DNA of 64,000 nt. Source: JAJRTA01 sp965603125 (GTDB taxonomy: Bacteria; Zixibacteria; MSB-5A5; GN15; FEB-12). Within the stretch, counting starts at the first letter, position 1. Each line of letters opens with the position of its first letter. Both the position numbers and the translations under genes were made by a program. The notes beneath the pieces were generated by a model that was not told where the DNA came from, did not search any database, and worked only from the letters and a program-made list of their open reading frames with translations. Location: NCBI GenBank assembly GCA_965603125.1, contig CBFDBU010000005.1, forward strand, positions 62,001 to 126,000. The letters run 5' to 3'. Positions 51,081 to 60,218 of the stretch are shown one piece after another.

Positions 51081-51425
51081 ATGGCCATGAAATTGAGCGA
51101 CCGCGAACAGGGGGGAATCGTCATTCTGGAGCCAAGAGGAAAGATCATGGGCGGCCCTGATGCCACCCTTCTGCACGACACCCTCTACGGCTTTATCCAA
51201 CAGGGCAAGACCAGGGTGGTGATCGACCTGGGCAGGATCGAGTGGATGAACTCGACCGGCCTGGGGATTCTTGTTCAGAGCTATACGACCCTCAAGAACA
51301 GCGACGGCCAACTCAAACTGGCCCGGGTCACCAACAAGATTGAATCGTTGCTGACCATCACCAAACTGGTAACGATCTTTGAAAGCTATGACACGGTGGA
51401 AGATGCAGTCGGGTCATTTCAGTGA
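51081..51425 (+). CDS. STAS-domain anti-sigma-factor antagonist (RsbV/SpoIIAA-like)
   Basis: Phosphorylation-controlled antagonist, 114 residues, single STAS domain. The regulatory serine is in the loop IEWMNSTGLGIL near residue 59, preceded by VVIDLGRI. Family members bind an RsbW-type kinase when unphosphorylated and are released when the Ser is phosphorylated. The kinase gene follows after a terminator-like hairpin, and the phosphatase gene at 51964 completes the set. No sigma factor gene is adjacent, so the final target is unknown. AGCGGAGG lies 6 bases before the ATG. Confidence 0.93.
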   Translation: MAMKLSDREQGGIVILEPRGKIMGGPDATLLHDTLYGFIQQGKTRVVIDLGRIEWMNSTGLGILVQSYTTLKNSDGQLKLARVTNKIESLLTITKLVTIFESYDTVEDAVGSFQ

Positions 51426-51461
51426 CGGCCTGCGCCCTATATAGATTTTGTTGTTCACGGT

Positions 51462-51497
51462 GACAGGCAGGTACGCGCGGCGCCTGCCTGTCTTTTT
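51462..51497 (+). terminator. Strong terminator between STAS and RsbW-like genes
   Basis: A perfect 10-bp stem (GACAGGCAGG / CCTGCCTGTC) with 11-nt loop followed by five T, 37 bases after the STAS stop and ending 16 bases before the kinase start. It should make the antagonist more abundant than the kinase. Confidence 0.82.
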
Positions 51498-51513
51498 GGG
51501 AGACACTTGCCGG

Positions 51514-51936
51514 ATGATCAAACCTGAAATCAAAGATAACAGCATTGCCATACCCTCGCACCAGGAGTTCCTGCCGGACGTGGACGTCTATATCGAGGGC
51601 ATCCTACGCGGTTACGGGGCCGACGAATCGGTGATAGCCGACGTGGCCATCTCGGTCTCGGAACTCGTCATCAACGCCATCGCCCACGGGAACAGGGCGG
51701 TGCGGGAAACGCCGGTAACGGTGACCATTGACAAAGTTGACGGCGCCGTTACGATCACCGTGACCGACCAGGGGCAGGGATTCGATCCGGATGATATCGA
51801 TGATCCGATTGCTGATGAGAATCTGCTGCGCCAGGTGGGCCGGGGGATTTTCATAGTGAGATCCCTGATGGATAAAGTGGACATCAGGGCCAAGGAGAAC
51901 GGAACAACCGTCACGATCACAAAAGCCATTTCGTAG
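51514..51936 (+). CDS. RsbW/SpoIIAB-like anti-sigma serine kinase
   Basis: HATPase_c-fold kinase of 140 residues. The N box is SELVINAIAHGN near residue 57, the G1 box DQGQGFDP, and the G2 region VGRGIFIVRSLMD, as in RsbW, SpoIIAB and BtrW. It would phosphorylate the STAS protein and bind a partner such as a sigma factor. The ATG at 51514 has GGGAG 11 bases upstream; an earlier in-frame ATG lies before the terminator hairpin and is rejected. The SpoIIE phosphatase gene follows after 27 bases with GAAGGAG near its start. Confidence 0.92.
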   Translation: MIKPEIKDNSIAIPSHQEFLPDVDVYIEGILRGYGADESVIADVAISVSELVINAIAHGNRAVRETPVTVTIDKVDGAVTITVTDQGQGFDPDDIDDPIADENLLRQVGRGIFIVRSLMDKVDIRAKENGTTVTITKAIS

Positions 51937-51963
51937 GCAGATGAAGGAGCACCAGCAGGCAGC

Positions 51964-54219
51964 ATGAGCGCCGAGTTACTGAAAACGCTTTGCTATTTTC
52001 TGACCGGCGGATTTCTCATATTTCTGGCGATTACGATCACCAGAGATAACTTTGCCAGCCGCTTGAACCGGATAACCGGGGCGATGCTGTTCTTTGCCGC
52101 CTTAGGGCCTATATTCATGGCCCTCGGTACCATATCCACTCCGACCGGGCGTTCCATCCTTGAGGGTTCGGCTGCTTATGGAATCCGTACGTTGTGGGAG
52201 TTCTTCTTCCCTCTCCTGCTGATATTCTCGTGGCTGTTCCCGTTTGACCGGATGAAAACGTTCCGCCACCCGCGCCTCCGCTATCTGATTTTCCTTCCCC
52301 AGGTTCTGCACCTGGTAGTCATCCTGTTTTTCGGTGAAATTATCGGCCTTCTGGATTTGCTGCAGGTGGAACCCTCGGGTTCAGGATTGGACAGTCTGAT
52401 TCTGCAGCCGGTAGCCACCGTTTTTTCGTGGCTGATACTGCTGGTCAGCGTGATTCGCACCTACGAGCAGGTAATTTTCGCCGCCATCAATCTTGTCTAC
52501 ATTCTGACGGCTGTCTACTTCCTCGAAACAGGCAAGAGGTATGCTACCAATCCAAGAATCCTGACTCAGACCAGGTGGGTTCTCTGGGGCACGCGTATCG
52601 GACTGGGTCTGTTCGCTGTTGCGCAACTGGGCGCCATACTGATGGCCGACCGGTTCAGCGAGCAGGTCGCCTCGTCCATCATAATCGTGGCCCTGTTGAT
52701 TAGTTCCGGTCTGTTCATATTCGCCACCATTCGCCACCAGTTTCTCGATGTCCAGATGGTCTTCCGCCAGTCTTTCGTCAATACCATCACCTCGGCCCTG
52801 CTCGTGGCGGTCTTCGTCCTGCTGGTGGTGCAGTCGCGAAGGCTGCTGGCCACCGTATTCGGCGACCAGGCGGAACTGGTCAGCTACGGTTTCATCATAC
52901 TGATTCTTCTCTTCTTCCAGCCCATCAACATCTGGCTGGACAACCTCGTCCGTTCCATGTTCATTCGAACCCGGACCGATCACCGCAACGTGCTCGAACG
53001 GTTCTCGCGACAGGTCATCTCGGAATTCGACCCCGCGCAGTTACGCCGGATTATCGAGGAGACGCTGAAAACCACGCTCCTGGTGGATCGCGTCTACTTT
53101 GCGCTTTACGATGACACCATCACCGAATACGCCGTCCTGTCCAGCGAGGATTACCCCAGGCGCATCGTGGTTGATCGTAACGACCTCCTGCTTCGCGGCA
53201 TTAACCTGCTGGATTCACCTACCTATTACCACAGCCTGTCGGATTACAGGGAAAATTCTGAACTGTCGACGGTGCTGGAAGGTCGCGGCATCCGCATGAT
53301 CCTGCCCATGAAGGACGCGGAACATATGCTCGGTTTTCTGGCTCTCACCGGCAAGGCGGCGGGGTATCGGTATTCCTCCGAGGACCTCAACCTGCTGGGG
53401 GTACTGTCCAACCAGATGGTCGGCGCCCTGACCAACGCCCGACTGTACGTGGAATCACTGGAGCGTTTGCGGCTCCAGGAGGAAGTCAGCATGGCCCGGC
53501 AGATCCAGATCGACCTGCTGCCGGCGAAACCTCCGCAGGTGGAAGGTTCCGCTATCTGCGCCCATTCCACGCCGTCCCGGACGATAGGGGGAGACTTCTA
53601 CGATTTCATCCGGATCGAGGAGAACCGCTTGGGGATAGTGATAGCGGACGCTTCCGGTAAGGGCATGCCGGCGGCGCTCATGATCACCCAGACTCAGGCT
53701 ATCATCAGGAGCGAAGTAAACAACGGCAGTCCGATCGCCGCCATGCTCAGGAACACCAACCGGCAACTGGTCGAGGCCACGTCGGCGGAGAAGTACGTCA
53801 CCCTGTTCTACGGCGAACTGGATGTCCGTCGCGGTGAGTTTCATTACGTCAACGCCGGCCACAACTACCCTGTTCTTGTCCGCGCAAACGGATCGGTGGA
53901 GTTGCTCAAGGCCGGAGGGCCGGTCGTGGGCGCCTTCCCGTCCATGGAATACGAGTCGTCCACGGTCAAACTGGAACCGGACGACCTGCTTTTCCTGTTC
54001 ACCGACGGGCTGTCCGAAGCCATGGACAGCCAGGATGTGGAATACGGCGAAGATCGCATAAGGAAGTTCGTGTCCGAGCGTCGATGCGAGAATCCCCAGG
54101 CAATAATGGAGGCCATATTGGAAGACGTAAAAACACATGACCCGTCTTACCCGCCACAGGACGACACAACGATTGTCGCCCTTAAAATGAACGGAAGGTC
54201 CGAATCGGATGCAACCTGA
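51964..54219 (+). CDS. Membrane SpoIIE/PP2C-family serine phosphatase with GAF domain
   Basis: Phosphatase expected to dephosphorylate the STAS antagonist and so reactivate it. The 751 residues hold about eight membrane helices (1-330, 7TM-like receptor part), a GAF domain (about 345-495), a short coiled coil and a PP2C_SIG domain (about 525-745). Metal-binding motifs are present: IGGDFYDFIR, VIADASGKGMPAAL, LFTDGLSEAMD and PQDDTTIVAL. Signal input could be a ligand at the membrane part or GAF domain. Its end overlaps the Nudix gene by 11 bases. Together with the two preceding genes it makes a complete partner-switching cycle. Confidence 0.93.
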   Translation: MSAELLKTLCYFLTGGFLIFLAITITRDNFASRLNRITGAMLFFAALGPIFMALGTISTPTGRSILEGSAAYGIRTLWEFFFPLLLIFSWLFPFDRMKTFRHPRLRYLIFLPQVLHLVVILFFGEIIGLLDLLQVEPSGSGLDSLILQPVATVFSWLILLVSVIRTYEQVIFAAINLVYILTAVYFLETGKRYATNPRILTQTRWVLWGTRIGLGLFAVAQLGAILMADRFSEQVASSIIIVALLISSGLFIFATIRHQFLDVQMVFRQSFVNTITSALLVAVFVLLVVQSRRLLATVFGDQAELVSYGFIILILLFFQPINIWLDNLVRSMFIRTRTDHRNVLERFSRQVISEFDPAQLRRIIEETLKTTLLVDRVYFALYDDTITEYAVLSSEDYPRRIVVDRNDLLLRGINLLDSPTYYHSLSDYRENSELSTVLEGRGIRMILPMKDAEHMLGFLALTGKAAGYRYSSEDLNLLGVLSNQMVGALTNARLYVESLERLRLQEEVSMARQIQIDLLPAKPPQVEGSAICAHSTPSRTIGGDFYDFIRIEENRLGIVIADASGKGMPAALMITQTQAIIRSEVNNGSPIAAMLRNTNRQLVEATSAEKYVTLFYGELDVRRGEFHYVNAGHNYPVLVRANGSVELLKAGGPVVGAFPSMEYESSTVKLEPDDLLFLFTDGLSEAMDSQDVEYGEDRIRKFVSERRCENPQAIMEAILEDVKTHDPSYPPQDDTTIVALKMNGRSESDAT

Positions 54220-54784
54220 GCACCGGGATTTCGACGAGAAGAAACTGTTCGCGCTGAAAGACCTTCACTGTGGATATCGCTACTGCCCCCGATGCGGAGG
54301 CCCCCTGGTGGAACGAGCCCTCGATGGCAGGGGGCGCATGGTTTGTCGCGATGAGACCTGCGGCTACATTTTCTATCAGAACCCGATCCCTGCCGCCGGT
54401 GTGATTGTCGTGGAGGACGACCGCATCCTGCTGGTGAAGCGGGCTCACCCGCCGCGCATCGGCTGGTGGTGTATCCCGGCTGGATTCATGGAATGGAACG
54501 AACACCCGCGCGAGACCGCCGTGCGCGAGCTGGCGGAGGAAACCGGCCTTGAGATCGAGTTGACATCGACCTTCGATGTGTATTCCGGCAATGACGACCC
54601 CCGGACCAACGCCGTATTGATTCTTTACCTGGGACGCGCCGTCGGCGGCTCCCTGCGGGCGGGCGATGACGCCCAGGAGGTTCAATCCTTCCCCTTTAGC
54701 GAGCTGCCCGAGAGGATAGCCTTCATCTCCCATCGCCAGGCGCTCGCCGATTACACGCGGCGATATCGCGGTCAGGCGCCATGA
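54209..54784 (+). CDS. Nudix hydrolase with N-terminal zinc ribbon
   Basis: Pyrophosphohydrolase of 191 residues. The N-terminal zinc ribbon (CPRCGG...CRDETCGY, about 26-52) and following YQNPIPAAGVIVVEDDRIL resemble NudC-type NADH pyrophosphatases and ADP-ribose-like Nudix enzymes. The Nudix box is present from GFMEWNEHPRETAVRELAEE (about 95-117), with the REXXEE core glutamates. The substrate is unknown; the NudC-specific SQPWPFPxS motif is absent. It overlaps both neighbours (11 bases with the phosphatase, 4 with the kinase), so it is translated as part of the signalling operon. Confidence 0.92.
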   Translation: MQPEHRDFDEKKLFALKDLHCGYRYCPRCGGPLVERALDGRGRMVCRDETCGYIFYQNPIPAAGVIVVEDDRILLVKRAHPPRIGWWCIPAGFMEWNEHPRETAVRELAEETGLEIELTSTFDVYSGNDDPRTNAVLILYLGRAVGGSLRAGDDAQEVQSFPFSELPERIAFISHRQALADYTRRYRGQAP

Positions 54785-56217
54785 AATCCGGGTTACGGAG
54801 AAAGCTGTTTCGGCTCTTCCTGCTTTTTTCCCTGGCCCCGGCAATTCTGCTGACCATTCTGGGTTACTACCTTGCCGTGGAGACGACCGGTTTCCCGGCA
54901 ACGGGCGGTTCTGATGCGACCGGATTGGCCGCCTATTACAACCACCGCCTGTTCGCGGCCATCGACACCAGCCTGGCCGCCTACATGAAGGACACCACGC
55001 GCATACCGGAACTGCCGGATTTCCTCATTGGTCTGACTGATGAACACATGAGAGGGATTAAGCTTCCGCCTGGCCTGTCACAGCGAGGTATGAAGCGGAT
55101 GCTCCACGAAGGAGTCGACCGGGATCGCGGCTTCGTGCAGGACGGACGGACTGTCATACAGTATGTCACCGCCGAGTACGGCAACGGCCGGCGGCTCTAC
55201 GCCGGTCTTGTGCATGGACCGGAGTACTTCGGCCTGCTGGCCCGGGTCCAGACCGATCTCGCCTCACGGACCAGCATCCGCGAACTGCGCTCCCGATACC
55301 TGTTCTTTCTGGCAAGTGTTTTCGCCGTGGTATCAATCCTGACGATCACAACGGCCTACTTCTTTTCGGCTCGCATCTCCAGAGCCCTTTCCCAACCGCT
55401 GGCCGAGTTGAGCGCCGCATCGAAGGAAATAGCGACGGGTGACTTCCGCCAGGAGATCGAGCTAGCCGGGACTGAGGAGATACGCGAACTTATCGCCAAC
55501 TTCAACCGCATGGCGCGGCAACTGGAACTCGCCACCACAAAGCTGGTGCAGACCGAGCGCGTAGCCGCCTGGAGGAACGTGGCCAGGCGCTTTGCTCACG
55601 AACTGAAGAATCCCCTGCAGCCGGTTCTTATCTCGCTGTACCGAATGGAGAAGCTCCTGAAGGACTCTCCGGAGTATGACCGGGTGAAGGAACCGCTCCG
55701 GGCGGCATCTGAAGAACTCAAGCACCTCATCACACTGGCCGATCGGTTCTCAGAATTGGCCAAGCTTCCTCCGCCGAACGTGGAGAGAATCAATGTCGGT
55801 GAACTGCTGGATTCCGTCGCCGAGCTGTACCGGGAGCAATTGACCGACTACGATTTCGCGTTTTGTACTGCGGGCGAAGTTCTGTTCACGCGGTTGGATC
55901 CGACATATTTTCGTGAGGCGCTACACAACCTGCTTCAGAACGCTGCCGATGCGTCCGAAAAGCGGGGTCGAATCAGCCTTGAACTGTCGGCTTCGGATGA
56001 CCGCATCAATGTCGTAGTGCAGGATTTCGGGGAAGGAATGACAGCCGAAACGGTTGCCTCGGCGCGCCTCCCCTATTTCACTACCAAGCAAAAGGGAAGC
56101 GGTCTCGGTCTGGCCGTTGTAGAAAAGGTCGTCACCGAATGCGGTGGCCAGTTGCTCATCGACACCCTCAAGGGAAGCGGCACCACGGTTACCGTTTCCC
56201 TGCCGCGAAGGGAGTGA
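54781..56217 (+). CDS. NtrY-like membrane sensor histidine kinase
   Basis: Two-component kinase of 478 residues. Two membrane helices (about 13-32 and 175-197) flank a periplasmic sensor region. A HAMP linker (about 198-250) leads to the dimerisation domain with H-box ARRFAHELKNPLQPVL, His near residue 272. The ATPase domain has N box EALHNLLQNAADA, G1 VQDFGEGM and G2 KGSGLGLAVVEKV. The H-box with Lys-Asn-Pro-Leu and partner gene 6 bases downstream are typical of NtrY/NtrX-type pairs. It overlaps the Nudix gene by four bases (ATGA). Confidence 0.92.
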   Translation: MKSGLRRKLFRLFLLFSLAPAILLTILGYYLAVETTGFPATGGSDATGLAAYYNHRLFAAIDTSLAAYMKDTTRIPELPDFLIGLTDEHMRGIKLPPGLSQRGMKRMLHEGVDRDRGFVQDGRTVIQYVTAEYGNGRRLYAGLVHGPEYFGLLARVQTDLASRTSIRELRSRYLFFLASVFAVVSILTITTAYFFSARISRALSQPLAELSAASKEIATGDFRQEIELAGTEEIRELIANFNRMARQLELATTKLVQTERVAAWRNVARRFAHELKNPLQPVLISLYRMEKLLKDSPEYDRVKEPLRAASEELKHLITLADRFSELAKLPPPNVERINVGELLDSVAELYREQLTDYDFAFCTAGEVLFTRLDPTYFREALHNLLQNAADASEKRGRISLELSASDDRINVVVQDFGEGMTAETVASARLPYFTTKQKGSGLGLAVVEKVVTECGGQLLIDTLKGSGTTVTVSLPRRE

Positions 56218-56223
56218 TTCAGG

Positions 56224-57567
56224 ATGCCGCAAAGAATACTGATTGTCGACGACGAGCCAAACATCACTGCTTCGTTCGCATCACTGCTGTCGGATGAGGG
56301 GTATCGGACCGACATCGCCGCCACGGCGGAAGAGGCCCTCCGCAAATGCGAGGCAAACGAATATGACCTGGTGCTGCTGGACCTCAACCTGCCGGGCCGG
56401 TCGGGAACTGATTTCCTCAAAACGATCAAGGGCGAGGCTTCGCCTCCCTTGGTACTGGTGATCTCGGGGCAGTTCGACATTCCAACCGCTCTGGAGGCTG
56501 TGAAGTTAGGCGCGGTCGATTACTTGGAAAAGCCGGTCGGGCCTGAGCGGCTGATATCGTCGGTGGGAGCGGTTGCCATGCTGGCCGCAGCGCAACGCCA
56601 GCGCAGCGTCATGGCCGGGGAGATCGACAGCCGGTCGACGATTGTCGGCGTCTCCAGACCCGTCAAGGCGCTGCTGAAAACCATTGGGCATGCGGCGCCG
56701 ACCGATGTCACCGTCCTCATCACCGGCGAAAACGGCACCGGCAAGGAACTCGTGGCCACCAGGGTTTTTCTCGAGAGCACCCGGCGGGAAAGACCGTTTG
56801 TGAAGGTCAATTGCCCGGGCGTTCCGGAAACGCTGTTTGAGTCGGAGCTCTTCGGCCATCGCAAGGGGTCGTTCACCGGCGCCGTGAGAGACTATCCCGG
56901 CAAGTTCGTCATGGCCGACGGCGGCACCATCTTTCTTGACGAAATCGGCGACCTCCCCCGCGAATGCCAGTCGAAACTCCTGAGAGTGCTGGAAACCGGT
57001 GAGGTGGAAACGCTCGGCTCAGTCGAAAACAGGCAGGTCGACGCAAGAGTCATCTGCGCCAGCAACCGGGATCTCCCCCGGTTAGTGTCCGAGGGACGCT
57101 TCCGCGAGGATCTGTACTATCGCATATCCGTCTTCGTCATCGACGTCCCACCGCTGCGCCGGCGGGCGGAAGATATCCCCCTCCTGGCAGGTGAGTTCCT
57201 CAGGCGGTTCGATCCATCGGGGAGCACGCGCCTGGCGCCGGAGGCGGTGGCTTTCCTTGCCACTCTCGATTATCCCGGCAACATACGTCAGTTGAAGAAC
57301 ATCATCGAGCGACTGACAATCGTATGCCAGGGCAGGACCGTGAGCTTCGAAGACCTCAAATCGCAGCTCGGCGCGACCGGCCTGCCTGAAGACACCCACG
57401 GCGAAACTCTCTCGCTGGTCGAGCGTCTGGCGCGATTCGAAAGACAGCTCATCAGGGCAACGTTGGATGACTGTGAGGGGAACATATCGAAGGCTGCCCG
57501 CCTATTGCGGATCGACCGCGGCAACCTTTCGCGAAAAATCAAGGAGCTCGGGCTCAAGCAATCGTGA
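56224..57567 (+). CDS. Sigma-54-dependent response regulator (NtrC/NtrX family)
   Basis: Transcription activator of 447 residues. Receiver domain 1-120 has Asp near residue 53 in LVLLDLNLPGRSG. The AAA+ domain (about 138-370) carries Walker A TGENGTGKE, the sigma-54 contact loop GSFTGA (Ala to Ser relative to GAFTGA), Walker B GGTIFLDEIGDL and an arginine-finger region. The C-terminal Fis-type HTH ends in ISKAARLLRIDRGNLSRKI. A near-consensus sigma-54 promoter lies 88 bases after its stop, in front of the barrel protein gene, which is therefore the obvious target. The start has CAGG just before the ATG. Confidence 0.95.
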   Translation: MPQRILIVDDEPNITASFASLLSDEGYRTDIAATAEEALRKCEANEYDLVLLDLNLPGRSGTDFLKTIKGEASPPLVLVISGQFDIPTALEAVKLGAVDYLEKPVGPERLISSVGAVAMLAAAQRQRSVMAGEIDSRSTIVGVSRPVKALLKTIGHAAPTDVTVLITGENGTGKELVATRVFLESTRRERPFVKVNCPGVPETLFESELFGHRKGSFTGAVRDYPGKFVMADGGTIFLDEIGDLPRECQSKLLRVLETGEVETLGSVENRQVDARVICASNRDLPRLVSEGRFREDLYYRISVFVIDVPPLRRRAEDIPLLAGEFLRRFDPSGSTRLAPEAVAFLATLDYPGNIRQLKNIIERLTIVCQGRTVSFEDLKSQLGATGLPEDTHGETLSLVERLARFERQLIRATLDDCEGNISKAARLLRIDRGNLSRKIKELGLKQS

Positions 57568-57654
57568 ACAGAAACTGTGACCGGGTGTGTCTTCAGCACA
57601 CGGCATGGTGTCAAATGTCCATGTCAACGTCTGCGTTTTCACAACTTGACTTGT

Positions 57655-57670
57655 TGGCACGCCGTTTGTT
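57655..57670 (+). promoter_or_regulatory. Sigma-54 (-24/-12) promoter of the barrel-protein gene
   Basis: TGGCACG-CCGT-TTGTT: the -24 GG and -12 GT are separated by exactly 10 bases, and the -24 element is a full consensus (TGGCACG); only the -12 C is replaced by T. It lies 28 bases before the ATG at 57698, and upstream at 57585-57601 a GTGTG-N7-CACAC repeat may be an activator site. It sits directly downstream of a sigma-54 activator gene. Confidence 0.72.
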
Positions 57671-57697
57671 CTATGTCTCCAGAAAACGGAGGAAGTC

Positions 57698-59455
57698 ATG
57701 GTAGCAAGAATTGTCATCGTTCTCGCAGTCGTTCTGGGATGCGGCGGGTTACTTTCGGCAGTGGTCGTCGCGCAGGAAATCCAGTACAAGGAGTACCGCA
57801 AGTCGAACCGTTACGACGAGCTTTTCCGAATTACATTCGAGAAGAAAACGCTCACGATCTCCCTCACCGAGAACGGCGTGGAGCGGAGCAGCAGCTTCCT
57901 GCGCGCCGGTATCGCCCACCGGGATAGCCTGGTTTACGCCGGAGACCAGGTCATCTTTGACGCCAGGGGGTTGATCCTGGACGGTGTCAGGCGCGACTAC
58001 GACCAAATACTCGACAGCCGGGTGGTTGATGGTGATGAGTCAATATCGATCACCTTCCTGACCCGGCCAAATAACTCGCCGCGAGTGGCTCGCCTGAAGC
58101 TCGGCAACCGGATTACATTCGCTGAGTCTATCGTGGTTGAAGACGACGAGTTCGTGCGCGGCGTTGTGTTCAGCGTCACCGGCAGTATCGAGATATACGG
58201 TGAAGTCAACAAGGACATTGTCTCCCTGTTCGGTGACGTGTATATCGGACCGGCGGCGGTAGCCCGAGGAGACATAGCCTCGCCGTCGGGGAGGATCGAT
58301 ATTGCCCGCGATGCCTCCATATACGGTGAGACATACTCAAGCCAGAAGAAACACAGAGCGCGCAAGTACCGCTCCCACAGGAGAACCGACGCATTCGATC
58401 TGACTACCGGCGGTATGATATACTACAACCGGATCGATGGTTTTGCACTGGGGGGAGAATGGCGATTCGACGATCCCGATTTCCTGTTGCCCTCGACCTG
58501 GATCAGGACCGGCTACGCTTTTGCGTCTGAACGATGGCGCTTCGGACTCGGACTGGAGCAGACGATTGTCCGTAGCCCCTCCCTGACCGTCGGAGGCGAA
58601 TACTTCCGGGAACTGGCCTCGGGGGACGACTGGCTCCTGGATGACCATGAAAACAGCCTGTTCGTACTGCTGGCCAAGGAGGATTTCAAGGACTATTACG
58701 AAGCCGAGGGGGGCATGGCGTTTGTCAACTTCCAACCTGCGTCGTCCCTCAGGTTCACTGCTTCCTACCGCTGCGAAGAAACCAGATGGCTCGACTCCCA
58801 CCGCAACCTCTGGGCACTGTTCGGGGGTCACAAGAGATTCCGCGAGAACTTCTCGACTGTTGACAGTCCTTTTCGCGATACCGGTATAGTCCACCTGGAT
58901 ACGAGAACCAACGGATACCTATCAACTGTTTTGGATTTCGATACCGGCAACCCCGAGGACCGATTGGAGCATTCGAGTTGGCATCTCACCGGCGTAGCGG
59001 AGTGGTCCACACCGGATTTGTCCTCTGACTTTGATTACCGGCGCTACACATTGGCGGCTCGGCGCTACCAGCGGATCACACGCCGCAGCATGGTGCTCTT
59101 GCGGGCCATGTATGGCGGCAGCGACGGTGAACTGCCGATGCACAAACGGTTCTTCCTGGGCGGGCTGGGCACGCTGCGCGGATACGACCACAAGGAATAC
59201 ACGGGCAGCCGCTTCTGGATGGCCAACGCCGAGTATCGCGTTCGCTTCCCGGCTACCGACATGGCTGCTTCTCTCGTGTGGGATGTCGGCCGCATTGACC
59301 GCGCGTATGACGAAACGGAGTTTGGTGACGTGAAACACTCACTGGGAATAGCCCTTCACTTTGGAGATGATCTCCGCGTAAATGTCTCCAGGCGCCTGGA
59401 CCGATCTTTCGACGATGACCCCAAAATCTACGTCCGCTTCGAGCACGTTTTCTGA
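57698..59455 (+). CDS. Outer-membrane barrel protein with bactofilin-like N-terminal region
   Basis: Predicted outer-membrane protein of 585 residues with a signal peptide (1-25). Residues about 130-210 read as short right-handed beta-helix turns (EIYGEVNKDIVSLFGDVYIGP, then GDIASPSGRIDI), as in polymer-forming bactofilin-type domains. A basic linker follows. Residues about 235-585 are aromatic amphipathic strands. They end in the Omp85-type features FFLGGLGTLRGYDHKEY (the conserved RGY/RGF loop) and a terminal Phe. BamA/TamA family membership of the barrel is inferred from that loop; POTRA domains are absent. The gene has GGAGGAA upstream and a sigma-54 promoter, so it is probably switched by the adjacent two-component pair. 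Confidence 0.78.
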   Translation: MVARIVIVLAVVLGCGGLLSAVVVAQEIQYKEYRKSNRYDELFRITFEKKTLTISLTENGVERSSSFLRAGIAHRDSLVYAGDQVIFDARGLILDGVRRDYDQILDSRVVDGDESISITFLTRPNNSPRVARLKLGNRITFAESIVVEDDEFVRGVVFSVTGSIEIYGEVNKDIVSLFGDVYIGPAAVARGDIASPSGRIDIARDASIYGETYSSQKKHRARKYRSHRRTDAFDLTTGGMIYYNRIDGFALGGEWRFDDPDFLLPSTWIRTGYAFASERWRFGLGLEQTIVRSPSLTVGGEYFRELASGDDWLLDDHENSLFVLLAKEDFKDYYEAEGGMAFVNFQPASSLRFTASYRCEETRWLDSHRNLWALFGGHKRFRENFSTVDSPFRDTGIVHLDTRTNGYLSTVLDFDTGNPEDRLEHSSWHLTGVAEWSTPDLSSDFDYRRYTLAARRYQRITRRSMVLLRAMYGGSDGELPMHKRFFLGGLGTLRGYDHKEYTGSRFWMANAEYRVRFPATDMAASLVWDVGRIDRAYDETEFGDVKHSLGIALHFGDDLRVNVSRRLDRSFDDDPKIYVRFEHVF

Positions 59456-59481
59456 GTCCCTGTCCCCCGCTGCCGTATGTG

Positions 59482-60108
59482 ATGAAGGATTGCAGAGTCA
59501 GGTTGGCCTTGGGAATTGCCCTTCTGCTGCTGACGGCAGCGGCTCGGGGAGCAGAGCCGATAGACTTCTACCTGCTGCGGGGCGACTCCAATCTGTCCGT
59601 TCTGCTCGACCTCTCGCCGGTGCTGTCGGCCGGCCGGGTGAGTCGGATGCAGGAAGGTATCGATCTTGCCCTTGACTACCAACTAGCGCTGACTCGTCCG
59701 CGACGCGTCTGGGGCTCCGCCACGGTCGCCCGGACGGAGGGGGTAATGACTATCGGTTACCGAATCGTGACGGGCGATTACCACCTGGCCACGCCTGGCC
59801 CGGGCGGCACGGAAGACCGACGGTTCGGCTCCCTGGCAAAGCTACACCGTTTCCTTGCTGATTCCATCGTTATTGAGATGGCCATCTTGGCCGACCCGGA
59901 CAGTCTCACAAGATACGTTCTGAAGGTGAAGCTGACGTGCATATCCCTGACGGACTTCAACCTGGCGCCGGGTGACAGCACCGGCTCCTCTGCCGATTCA
60001 CCCGTCCGGTACCTTTTCAGGCAGTTTTTATCCCTCACCGGCTATGGCCGTCAGGAGTACTCGGCCCAATCACGCCCCTTTGCGCTAAGCGAACTCCCTC
60101 GGAAATAG
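59482..60108 (+). CDS. DUF4390 family protein
   Basis: Exported protein of 208 residues with a signal peptide (about 1-24). The body matches the DUF4390 pattern: LDLSPVL, then EGIDLALDYQLALTRPRRVW, then a GYRIVTGDYHLATP strand pair and a LAKLHRFLADS helix. Function of the family is unknown to me; in proteobacteria such genes are often found next to NtrY/NtrX-like pairs, which is also the case here. An immediately preceding GTG could be the start instead. It begins 26 bases after the barrel gene and probably shares its sigma-54 transcript. Confidence 0.82.
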   Translation: MKDCRVRLALGIALLLLTAAARGAEPIDFYLLRGDSNLSVLLDLSPVLSAGRVSRMQEGIDLALDYQLALTRPRRVWGSATVARTEGVMTIGYRIVTGDYHLATPGPGGTEDRRFGSLAKLHRFLADSIVIEMAILADPDSLTRYVLKVKLTCISLTDFNLAPGDSTGSSADSPVRYLFRQFLSLTGYGRQEYSAQSRPFALSELPRK

Positions 60109-60218
60109 CCTCTTACCGTCCGCCTCAGGCCCCCGGGATCGGCAGATGCCCGGTTAACCAGAGGCCGAATTCATCCGATACATAATAAGGATCAGTGTCA
60201 CTTGAGAGGCAGAGCCGA

